Assembly (NCBI GenBank): GCA_031264885.1
Contig: JAISDM010000234.1
Span: forward strand, 1-23,192
DNA from: Peptococcaceae bacterium
GTDB lineage: Bacteria > Bacillota > Peptococcia > DRI-13 > UBA5745
Length of the DNA: 23,192 nucleotides
Direction: 5' to 3'
The notes under the pieces were generated by a model. That model ran no database searches. It had not been told where the DNA came from and saw nothing but the letters and a program-made list of their open reading frames with translations. Shown here one piece after another: positions 1-6,347 of this stretch. A program made the position numbers and the translations under genes. The number at the start of each line of letters is the position of its first letter. The first letter of the stretch is position 1.

Positions 1-125
1 CGCCCTTGCGTTTGCCGGTGGGGATTGACCAGGCCCAGCAAAAGCCATGTAAGGAACAAACTGATAGCGACGGGTAAAATAATCATCAGATTATTAGAGC
101 GCGACAGGCGCTTTTTTACTGTCAT
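1..125 (-). CDS. N-terminus of a membrane protein, possibly a sensor kinase (partial)
   Basis: The minus strand from an ATG at 125-123 reads open to the window edge and gives 41 residues beginning MTVKKRLSRSNNLMIILPVA. A basic N-terminus (KKRLSRSNN) is followed by one hydrophobic stretch at about residues 14-33, a typical signal anchor or first membrane helix. The start is supported by an AGAGGTG ribosome binding site six bases upstream. Such N-termini are common in sensor histidine kinases and other extracytoplasmic sensors, but no domain is visible here, so the family is a guess. The gene is truncated by the window, not biologically. Confidence 0.6.
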   Translation of the reverse strand, partial: MTVKKRLSRSNNLMIILPVAISLFLTWLLLGLVNPHRQTQG

Positions 126-386
126 TTGAACACCTCTTGTCAGACTGAATTTTTCCATCATATCGCCATATCGCACCCATAATATCGCGTGAAAACTATT
201 GGCGTACTACAAGGCATTATATCTGAAAAAAATCAAATATGTGGCCGGAATTATTAAAAAATTTATAAACCGGGTTTCTTTTTTTATTCCCCGCAGTCCC
301 CAAATAGTCCCCAAGCAGTCCCCAGAAAAAACCCTGAATCTACGCCAAAAACGTTGCTTGTAGTCCCCAAGAATATATAAAAAGAA
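126..386. other. Gap without a gene, carrying phased AGTCCCCA direct repeats
   Basis: No convincing coding sequence lies here. AGTCCCCA occurs at 295-302, 306-313 and 317-324, exactly 11 bases apart, and again at 362-369. A GGTTTCTTTTT...ATTCCC block occurs at about 273-290 and again next to the terminator at about 403-419, which suggests a partial duplication. A TATAAT is present on the minus strand at 216-221, but no acceptable -35 lies 16-18 bases upstream, so I do not call it a promoter. The gap separates the membrane-protein gene from the small-gene locus to its right. Confidence 0.6.
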
Positions 387-416
387 GCCTGCCGTAACGG
401 CAGGTTTCTTTTTATT
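387..416. terminator. Bidirectional rho-independent terminator
   Basis: A 7-bp stem CCTGCCG/CGGCAGG with a TAA loop is followed on the plus strand by TTTCTTTTTATT and on the minus strand by CTTCTTTTTATAT. It lies about 20 bases beyond the stop of the minus-strand gene at 435-650 and most likely ends that transcript. Confidence 0.8.
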
Positions 417-434
417 CCCGGAGCGGGTCGCGGG

Positions 435-650
435 TTATTCCGCGATTCCGAAATAATCGGCAATCTCTTTGGCCGATGTGAACGAGAAATCACCCCCTGG
501 CCCGTATTTTTCTATAACTTTAATGTCTTCCGGTTCCGGTGGTTCAGTGGGCATCAGACGGAGAGCAAGTTCTAAAACGCGTGACCGCTGTTCCTCCGAC
601 AAAGCATTAAAAACCAAATCCCATTTAAATTGCGACGCCTTGATACTCAT
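435..650 (-). CDS. Small protein of unknown function, 71 aa
   Basis: The product begins MSIKASQFKWDLVFNALSEE and ends in an acidic segment with SFTSAKEIADYFGIAE. I chose the ATG at 650-648 because a strong AAGGGAGGGGG ribosome binding site lies just upstream. The frame is also open further upstream through a truncated toxin remnant, so a fusion of about 99 residues starting at 734 is formally possible. I do not recognise a family. Its size, its acidic helical character and its position behind an antitoxin gene would fit another antitoxin or an orphan accessory gene, but this is inference. It ends about 20 bases before a terminator. Confidence 0.6.
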   Translation of the reverse strand: MSIKASQFKWDLVFNALSEEQRSRVLELALRLMPTEPPEPEDIKVIEKYGPGGDFSFTSAKEIADYFGIAE

Positions 651-734
651 TAAAATTCCCCCTCCCTTTAGTCCGGCGCGAGCGACTTTTTCGGCGTCCT
701 TTTTGGCTTGCTTTGTCAAGCGAACGTCATACAT
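651..734 (-). pseudogene. Truncated RelE/YoeB-type toxin, N-terminal remnant
   Basis: From the ATG at 734-732 the frame reads MYDVRLTKQAKKDAEKVARA, followed by GLK. This closely resembles the start of RelE/ParE superfamily toxins (Txe/YoeB-like, typically about 80-90 aa). The similarity stops after about 23 residues; the rest of the toxin, including any catalytic residues, is absent and the frame runs in phase into the next gene (435-650). The ATG overlaps the antitoxin stop codon in ATGTATGA, the translational coupling usual for intact toxin-antitoxin pairs. I infer a deletion that joined the toxin start to an unrelated small gene. A functional short peptide or fusion protein is less likely. 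Confidence 0.7.
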
Positions 735-951
735 CCGGCCACACGTCCGACAAAGAAACACAATCGGTTATTGGCGTGGCTAATCCGGCCTTGATTTTAT
801 CAGCCATGCCCGGAACGGACGTTAAATAATCCGTATCGTTGTCGTATAGACCGAGACGGTATTTCTGGAACGATATAAATTCAAGCACCTTTTCTATTGC
901 GTTATCCGGCAAGGCGTCAATTTGTGCCTTTGCGTAATCGCGATTGCTCAT
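727..951 (-). CDS. Type II antitoxin-like protein, 74 aa
   Basis: The product starts MSNRDYAKAQIDALPDNAIE and continues KVLEFISFQKYRLGLYDND, a pattern seen in small antitoxins of RelE/YoeB-type modules (helical N-terminus with a D-A-L-P-D-[ND] turn, then a toxin-wrapping tail). The ATG at 951-949 has an AAGGGAGG site about ten bases upstream. A promoter lies at 979-1007. The gene overlaps the start of the truncated toxin remnant by eight bases. In an intact module it would neutralise the toxin and repress its own promoter; here it appears to be an orphan. The family call rests on pattern and context, not on an alignment. Confidence 0.6.
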   Translation of the reverse strand: MSNRDYAKAQIDALPDNAIEKVLEFISFQKYRLGLYDNDTDYLTSVPGMADKIKAGLATPITDCVSLSDVWPDV

Positions 952-978
952 TTGTTATTCATCCTCCCTTCATACATT

Positions 979-1007
979 ATTGTACTCCGGATGAACATAT
1001 TATTCAA
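979..1007 (-). promoter_or_regulatory. Sigma-A-type promoter of the antitoxin gene
   Basis: On the minus strand TTGAAT (1007-1002), a 17-base spacer and TACAAT (984-979) precede the antitoxin start by about 28 bases, leaving room for the AAGGGAGG site. Confidence 0.65.
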
Positions 1008-1054
1008 TCATGAAATGGAGTGAGCGGATTATATAATTCCATTTACGGCAGAAA

Positions 1055-1102
1055 TTAAAAAAACCCGCAGCCCTTGATACGTAAGGGTTTGCGGGGTTTT
1101 TG
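1055..1102 (-). terminator. Rho-independent terminator of tRNA-Thr
   Basis: On the minus strand, CCCGCAAACCCTT and AAGGGCTGCGGG pair around a short ACGTATC loop and are followed by TTTTTTTAATTT. It begins directly behind the encoded CCA of the tRNA. Confidence 0.85.
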
Positions 1103-1104
1103 CG

Positions 1105-1180
1105 TGGAGCTGGTGAGCGGACTCGAACCGCTGACCTGCTGATTACGAATCAGCTGCTCTACCAACTGAGCTACACCAGC
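1105..1180 (-). tRNA. tRNA-Thr (anticodon CGT)
   Basis: The 76-base minus-strand cloverleaf has acceptor arms GCTGGTG/CACCAGC, a D arm GCTC...GAGC, an anticodon stem GCTGA/TCAGC with loop TTCGTAA (anticodon CGT, reading ACG threonine codons), a T arm AGCGG-TTCGAGT-CCGCT, and a genomically encoded CCA after discriminator T. A dedicated promoter lies at 1198-1226 and a terminator directly downstream. Confidence 0.97.
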
Positions 1181-1197
1181 CTACGATGACAGAAGTC

Positions 1198-1226
1198 ATT
1201 GTAACATAGCCGTTTTCCCTTGTCAA
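1198..1226 (-). promoter_or_regulatory. Strong sigma-A promoter of tRNA-Thr
   Basis: On the minus strand a perfect TTGACA (1226-1221), a 17-base spacer and TACAAT (1203-1198) lie 17 bases before the tRNA 5' end, so the tRNA does not depend on read-through from the long gene run upstream. Confidence 0.85.
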
Positions 1227-1272
1227 ACTGGATTTTTCGAAACCGCGGTTCGCAGACACCCTCGCAGACACC

Positions 1273-2322
1273 TCACAGGAGCGCGCACTCGAATCGCGGC
1301 GGCGTTGTGTATACCGGCGCGGCGCCGGTTTTCTCATAATCAATGAGACACAGCCTGCTGCCAATTTTTACGCTCCTGACGGCGTCCAGCCATGTTCCCA
1401 AAGCATCCCCCTTTACGGCGCCAACCGTTAAGAAGTCATAGCCGCGGGCCGCGGACGCAAGTTCTCCAAGCAAAACACGCGCCGCGTCCGGATGATCTTG
1501 GCGGTCGAGCAAAAAACTGATGTACGCGAAACAAGCCGCCGTGTTCGTTTTCGGAAGCGGCGGATAGCGCAGCAAACGCAGCAGCGGGTTACAATGGGCC
1601 GCAAACCTGTATATCCCGTAATAACCGAGGGCGACGCACTGTTTATAAGCGCGCTGATCCCAGAGGGCGCCGGCGGCGGCGATCTCCCCGCCGTCCTCCA
1701 GCAGGAAAAAATCCGAGACGGTCAGTCCCGGGAAATCGTTCATCGTCACAAACGCCGGAAAATACGAATACCCGGATCCCACCGTCTGATAAAAGGCCAA
1801 GAGCCTGTCCGTATCCCCCGAAACAGCGCGGCGGAACCGATAGCCGTGTTTCGGCCGTTTCAAAGCCGCCGGATGAAGAAAATAGGTGGAATAGCCGCAA
1901 ATCGGACGGATCCATCCGCGCTTGGCGAACAAATCATACGCGGCCCGATGATCGTCGAGTATCGAGCAAAACAGCTGTTTGACCGATGTTTGGGCGTATC
2001 CGGTTTCCAGCATCTTCAGGATGCTGATCCGGACACCGTCTTCTTTGCGCAAGCCGGCGACGTACCCGACGGTTCGCGCCTCCCCGCCGATATACAGCTT
2101 TCTCGGCAGACAGACAATCTGCGCCAATACGCGGGCGCCGCCGCCGGCGCACAGGATGATTTCGGCGCCGGGGCATTCGGTCACATAGGATTGATACGCG
2201 TCCGGCCGCCGGGTATACAGGATTTGGATGCCTTTGCCCGCGGGACGCCCGCCCGCGGGATACGATTCCATCAGCCGCAGCATTTCCGGGCCGTCGGCGG
2301 GGGTGGCGGCGCGATAAATCAT
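1273..2322 (-). CDS. GNAT-like acetyltransferase, probably two-domain
   Basis: The 349-residue product begins MIYRAATPADGPEMLRLMES, a typical GNAT first strand and helix. A second GNAT-like start appears mid-protein (about residue 160, YRFRRAVSGDTDRLLAFYQT), so the protein looks like two fused GNAT folds. The usual acetyl-CoA loop (R/Q-x-x-G-x-G/A) is degenerate: at the expected place after VGYVAGL there is RKEDGVRISIL. An ordinary acetyl-CoA-dependent activity is therefore uncertain; aminoacyl or other acyl transfer, or a binding role, is possible. The start codon overlaps the stop of the radical SAM gene upstream by four bases (ATGA), so the two are translationally coupled. The substrate is unknown. 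Confidence 0.7.
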   Translation of the reverse strand: MIYRAATPADGPEMLRLMESYPAGGRPAGKGIQILYTRRPDAYQSYVTECPGAEIILCAGGGARVLAQIVCLPRKLYIGGEARTVGYVAGLRKEDGVRISILKMLETGYAQTSVKQLFCSILDDHRAAYDLFAKRGWIRPICGYSTYFLHPAALKRPKHGYRFRRAVSGDTDRLLAFYQTVGSGYSYFPAFVTMNDFPGLTVSDFFLLEDGGEIAAAGALWDQRAYKQCVALGYYGIYRFAAHCNPLLRLLRYPPLPKTNTAACFAYISFLLDRQDHPDAARVLLGELASAARGYDFLTVGAVKGDALGTWLDAVRSVKIGSRLCLIDYEKTGAAPVYTTPPRFECALL

Positions 2323-3659
2323 TTCCGCGCCTCGTCCAGATTTTTGCCCAGCGGAATACCCAACCGCTGATCCACTTCAAAATGGAACAGAATGTTGATA
2401 AACCAATAGGCGGCGTGTAATTTCAGGTTTTTTGTCCGCGCCCAAAGCGCCGGAACGCGGCGCAGGATCGAGGGGAAGGCGTAAAATTTGCGCTTATACT
2501 TGCCGCAAAGGGCGCCGAGCGCCTCCGGTGTGACGCGGGCGGGCCGGAACGAGACGGTCCCATAGCGGTAATCCTCCTCCAGCCACCACCGGGGACTGAA
2601 CAGCCGGCCTTCCCGCTCAAAACGGCGATAGGTTTCCGTACTGGGGAATGCCAGCAGATGATTGAACGCGACGACGAAAAAACGGCGCCGCGCCGCAAAG
2701 CTGAGGACCTCCGCGAAGGTCTGCTCACAGTCCTCGTCGAAACCGAATACGAAGCTGGCGTATATGTTGATCCCGGCGCGGTGGATCCGTTCCACGATTT
2801 CATCCCGCTCGCCGAGCCGTTCGCTCCACGCTTTGTTCATCTGTTTCAGATTGCCCGCGTTGACGGACTCAAAGCCGATCAGCACCAGCAGGCAGCCGCT
2901 TTGGCGCATGAGAACCAGCAGTTCCTCATCCTGGGCGATGTCGAGGGTAATCTGCGTCGTCCAAATGATTTTTAGCTTCTTGACCTCCAGAAAAAGCGCC
3001 TTCGCAAAGGCTTTGTCGGAAAAAATGCTGTCGTCTACAAAGAAAAACAGCTTGTTCCTACAGGTTTGGATCTCGCTGACAATGTCCGCGATCCGGCGAT
3101 GCCTGTAGCACCCCTCATAATACGCGGAGATGCTGCAAAATTCACACCGGCGGCGGCATCCCCGCCCGACCTCCACGAGGGAAACCGGCAGATATTTTTT
3201 TACTTTATCCGCGTAGACGGATCTGTCGGGCAAGCCGTAATCGAGAGAGGTTTCGCCGTGGTAGAGAGGCTTGTAATCGCCGCGCCGGATGTCGCTGAGG
3301 ATAAGCGCCCATACGCTTTCGGCGTTGCCGGTGAGCACAATATCGGCGTGGGGCGCGGCGTCGCCGGGGCAGAGCGTCGCGTGCCAGCCGCCGCAGACGA
3401 TGATTTTGCCCCGCGAACGGAACCGCCCGGCGATTTCATAGGCGCGTTTCGCCGTATAGGTCTCCAGCGTAATCGCGACCACGTCGCAGTCCGCGCCGTA
3501 ATCGACGGGTTCCACCCGGTCGTCATAGAAAGCGGTCTCATATTCCGCGGGCGTCAGCCGTTTTAAGACGGCGACGGTCAAAGGCTCCATCATCCAGGAT
3601 TTCAGATAGCGTTCGCCGGATTTTTTGCCGATGCCGGGAAGAATGAACAAAATTTTCAT
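2319..3659 (-). CDS. B12-binding-type radical SAM protein D (last of four)
   Basis: The 446-residue product has an N-terminal Rossmann domain (about residues 1-150) with GGWHATLCPG at 90-99, the GG-x-H signature of COG1032-type B12-binding-like domains. A radical SAM barrel follows, with C168-x3-C172-x2-C175 for the [4Fe-4S] cluster, FFVDDSIFSD about 35 residues later, and GFESVNAGN. The C-terminus ends in a hydrophobic segment (AAYWFINILFHFEVDQ). The family uses a 5'-deoxyadenosyl radical, and B12 members often methylate unactivated carbons; the substrate here is unknown. I chose the ATG at 3659-3657 over a TTG three bases upstream because of its spacing from AGGGGG. It sits 46 bases after protein C and overlaps the GNAT-like gene by four bases. 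Confidence 0.88.
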   Translation of the reverse strand: MKILFILPGIGKKSGERYLKSWMMEPLTVAVLKRLTPAEYETAFYDDRVEPVDYGADCDVVAITLETYTAKRAYEIAGRFRSRGKIIVCGGWHATLCPGDAAPHADIVLTGNAESVWALILSDIRRGDYKPLYHGETSLDYGLPDRSVYADKVKKYLPVSLVEVGRGCRRRCEFCSISAYYEGCYRHRRIADIVSEIQTCRNKLFFFVDDSIFSDKAFAKALFLEVKKLKIIWTTQITLDIAQDEELLVLMRQSGCLLVLIGFESVNAGNLKQMNKAWSERLGERDEIVERIHRAGINIYASFVFGFDEDCEQTFAEVLSFAARRRFFVVAFNHLLAFPSTETYRRFEREGRLFSPRWWLEEDYRYGTVSFRPARVTPEALGALCGKYKRKFYAFPSILRRVPALWARTKNLKLHAAYWFINILFHFEVDQRLGIPLGKNLDEARK

Positions 3660-3708
3660 CAAATACGCCCCCTGTCGCGTCCCGCCCGTTTGAATCCCAC
3701 GCGTCCCA

Positions 3709-5055
3709 TCATGTCGCGTCCTCCCCGTATCCGAATGTGACGCCCTGTTTATTCAGCATCTCGCGGCGAAAGAGCGGGTTATACGCCATATAGGTCAGGA
3801 ACCGGTACGGTGTGCGCATATTCGTACTTGGCTCAAAGGCCCGGCGGATGACCGAAGCGGGACTGTTGAAGGTTCTGCGGCACCAGAACGCCGTTTCGGT
3901 TAGCTCGTCCGCCGTCATATTCTTTGGAACGAAGGCCGCGTCGTTAAAGCGATACTCCGGGTGAAGCCACCACTTTCCGCCGTACAGCAGCCGTCCCTCG
4001 CGCTCCAGCCGGGCGTACAGCCGCGTGCCGGGGTAAGGGTTCAGGATGTTGTACGCCGCGAAGGTAAATTTATTGCGCAGGGCGAAACGGCAAGTTTCCC
4101 GGATGCTCTCAAGGGTATCCGTATCGTGACCGAGGGTAAAAGCCGCCCAGGTTTGCAGACCGCAGCGCCGCAGCTCCCGGACGGCATAGGCGTACCCGTC
4201 CGTGACAAACCGCGCGTTTGTATTTTTATTCATAGCGGCGACGCCGTCCGCGCCAATCGACTCGAAACCGACCACATGCCCCAAACAGCCGCTGCGAACC
4301 ATCAGATCCATCAATTCGCTGTCGTCCAGCATATCCATCGACGCCTGGCTCACCCAGCGCGCCTTCAGCGGGATCAGCGCGCGGAAAAGCTCCTTCGCGG
4401 CGGCCTTGTCCGCAACGATGTTGTCGTCCACAAAGAAAAGCAGTCTCCGGTTCTGCGCCTGGATTTCCCGGATGACGCCGCTGACCTCACGGACATAATG
4501 CCGCCGCTGAAAATAGACGCTCGACGCGCAAAAATCGCATCCGTTGGCGCATCCCCGTGAAAATTGCAGCAGCGTCACCGGGAGATACCTCTTACCTCTG
4601 AATAAATCGCGGCGCGGCAAGGCGCCGTTCTGGGGCGGCCCGGCGGAACGGCAGGCATAGCGCGGCCGCAGGGTTCCGTTTCGCAAGTCGCTGATCAATG
4701 CCGGCCACGTCCATTCGGCGTCCCCCAGAACCACGGTATCCGCGTGTTCCGCCGCTTCATCCGGCGCGAGGGTCACATGGACGCCGCCGAGGGCGACGGG
4801 CACGCCCCGTTTGCGGAATGCCGCCGCGATCTCATAACTCCGCCGGGCCGTAAAGATTTGGACGGAGACGGCGGCAAGATCGAAAGGCGCGTCATAGGGG
4901 ATGGGCTCAAGCCTGTCGTCGTAAAACGCGACCTCCACGTCCGGCGGGGTCCATCCGGCGATTACAGCCGGACCGAGGGGCTCCATGCGCGCTCCGTCCA
5001 GGAACAGGCTGTCTCCCTTGCGGCCGATGTTCGGATAGATTAACGCGATTCTCAC
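3709..5055 (-). CDS. B12-binding-type radical SAM protein C
   Basis: The 448-residue product has the same layout as its three neighbours: an N-terminal Rossmann domain with GGVHVTLAPDEA at about 90-101, then C169-x3-C173-x2-C176 in RGCANGCDFC, LFFVDDNIVADK, GFESIGADG, and the late NPYPGTRLYARLEREGRLL motif common in this class. A C-terminal tail of about 80 residues carries RFLTYMAYNPLFRRE. There is no classic D-x-H-x-x-G B12 ligand motif, so cobalamin binding is inferred from the fold signature. The start overlaps the stop of protein B by four bases. Methylation or radical rearrangement of a hydrophobic metabolite is plausible but unproven. Confidence 0.88.
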   Translation of the reverse strand: MRIALIYPNIGRKGDSLFLDGARMEPLGPAVIAGWTPPDVEVAFYDDRLEPIPYDAPFDLAAVSVQIFTARRSYEIAAAFRKRGVPVALGGVHVTLAPDEAAEHADTVVLGDAEWTWPALISDLRNGTLRPRYACRSAGPPQNGALPRRDLFRGKRYLPVTLLQFSRGCANGCDFCASSVYFQRRHYVREVSGVIREIQAQNRRLLFFVDDNIVADKAAAKELFRALIPLKARWVSQASMDMLDDSELMDLMVRSGCLGHVVGFESIGADGVAAMNKNTNARFVTDGYAYAVRELRRCGLQTWAAFTLGHDTDTLESIRETCRFALRNKFTFAAYNILNPYPGTRLYARLEREGRLLYGGKWWLHPEYRFNDAAFVPKNMTADELTETAFWCRRTFNSPASVIRRAFEPSTNMRTPYRFLTYMAYNPLFRREMLNKQGVTFGYGEDAT

Positions 5056-6347
5056 TCCCCCAGCCGCCTCCCTTGTTTTTGCCGGATTGAAACCCGTGAT
5101 ATGATGTTAGCGAGAAGGTAGATCCAGAGGTTGAACCGTCCCCGGATGTTCACGCCGCGCAGCCGGGCCATGACGCCGCGGAACGAATAGAACGCGTACC
5201 GCGCCCGCCGGCAGGATTCCGCGAGCTGCTCCGGCGCCATGCCTCCGGGTTGAAACACCGTATCCCCGTAACGGTATTCCGGGGTATTCCACCACCGGCC
5301 GCGCAATAAGCGCCCTTCGCGTTCAAGCCGCGTATACAGCGCGGTTCCGGGGGTCGGGATCAGCGGGTTAAAATTGGCGACGGCAAAACCGTGTTTTTGG
5401 GCAAAAGCCGCCAGATCCAGGGCTGTTTCGGGTGTGTCGGCGTCGTATCCGACGACAAATGTGCCGTAAATCATCAATCCCGCCCGATGAATGTCCGCGA
5501 TGACCGCTTCATAATCCGCCGCCAGATTCGCGCGCTTGTTCATTTGCCGCAAACTGCCGGCGTTCAGTGACTCAAACCCCATGACGACCGCGGCGCACCC
5601 GCTGCGCCGCAGACGGCACAGCAAATCAAAGTCCCGCGCCGCGTCCATACTGATCTGGCACACCCAGCGGCGGCGCAGAGGCGCCAGCGCGGTCAGCAGC
5701 TCTTCGACCCGCGCGGGGTCGGAGAACAGATTGTCGTCGGCAAAGAATACCGGCTTGCGCGGAAGCCGCGCGACGGCCGCGGCCACCGCGGAAGCCGGGC
5801 GTGTCCGCGGGGCGCCGCCGTACAGCGCGTGAACGGAACAGAAGTCACAGGCAAATTTGCATCCGCGTGAGAACTGGACGACCCACATAGGGTGATACCT
5901 TTTCCCCCGGAATACCGAATAATCATATTGGACGCGGCTGAGATCCGCGCTGTTCGCGCTGATGTAAAGCGGCTTCAGCGTCCCGGCGCGCAAATCGTCT
6001 ATGACCGCGCCCCATGTATCCTCGGCCTCGCCGGCGACGACGGCGTCGGCGTATTCCCCGGCTTCGCCGGGACACAGGGTCGCGTGAATCCCGCCCAAGA
6101 CGACGGGGACGCCGCGCTCACGGAACCGTCCGGCGAGTATGTACCCTCTGCGGGCTGTGAATGTGTCGATGGAGATGGCCGCCGCGTCACAGGAAACGTC
6201 GCCGGGTAAGGATTCGATGTTTTCATCGAAAAAGGTCAAGGTCACGCCGGGGGGCGTCAGCGGTTTCAATATGGCGAACAGCAGCGGCGGCAGGGCGTCC
6301 TTGGCCCGCTCCCCGAACATGCCGGGCTTGATTACGCAGATGTTCAT
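5052..6347 (-). CDS. B12-binding-type radical SAM protein B
   Basis: The 431-residue product carries GGIHATLCPGEA at about 86-97 in the N-terminal Rossmann domain. The cluster motif is C163-x3-C167-x2-C170 (RGCKFACDFC), followed by VFFADDNLFSDP, GFESLNAGS and NPLIPTPGTALYTRLEREGR. The C-terminal segment RFNLWIYLLANIISRVSIRQ is hydrophobic with a basic edge and may touch the membrane or a lipid substrate; that is inference. It is closest in pattern to proteins C and D, which suggests local gene duplication. Four-base overlaps with both neighbours show translational coupling. Confidence 0.88.
   Translation of the reverse strand: MNICVIKPGMFGERAKDALPPLLFAILKPLTPPGVTLTFFDENIESLPGDVSCDAAAISIDTFTARRGYILAGRFRERGVPVVLGGIHATLCPGEAGEYADAVVAGEAEDTWGAVIDDLRAGTLKPLYISANSADLSRVQYDYSVFRGKRYHPMWVVQFSRGCKFACDFCSVHALYGGAPRTRPASAVAAAVARLPRKPVFFADDNLFSDPARVEELLTALAPLRRRWVCQISMDAARDFDLLCRLRRSGCAAVVMGFESLNAGSLRQMNKRANLAADYEAVIADIHRAGLMIYGTFVVGYDADTPETALDLAAFAQKHGFAVANFNPLIPTPGTALYTRLEREGRLLRGRWWNTPEYRYGDTVFQPGGMAPEQLAESCRRARYAFYSFRGVMARLRGVNIRGRFNLWIYLLANIISRVSIRQKQGRRLGE

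Noticed and set aside
216..221. TATAAT as a promoter for the membrane-protein gene at 1-125
   Set aside because: No -35-like hexamer is found 16-18 bases upstream and the surrounding DNA is AT-rich.
284..493. Minus-strand open frame of 69 codons
   Set aside because: It overlaps the terminator, the AGTCCCCA repeats and the end of the 71-aa gene, and its product has no recognisable pattern.
735..761. Upstream ATG extending the toxin remnant (MFLCRTCGR...)
   Set aside because: The MYDVRL start at 734 matches the toxin family and is coupled to the antitoxin stop; the extension lies inside the antitoxin gene.
1492..2370. Plus-strand open frame of 292 codons opposite the GNAT-like gene
   Set aside because: Low-complexity antisense composition with no ribosome binding site or family pattern; similar shadows run opposite every radical SAM gene.
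3660..3662. TTG start for radical SAM protein D
   Set aside because: The adjacent ATG has better spacing to the AGGGGG site and gives the MKI-type start seen in protein A.
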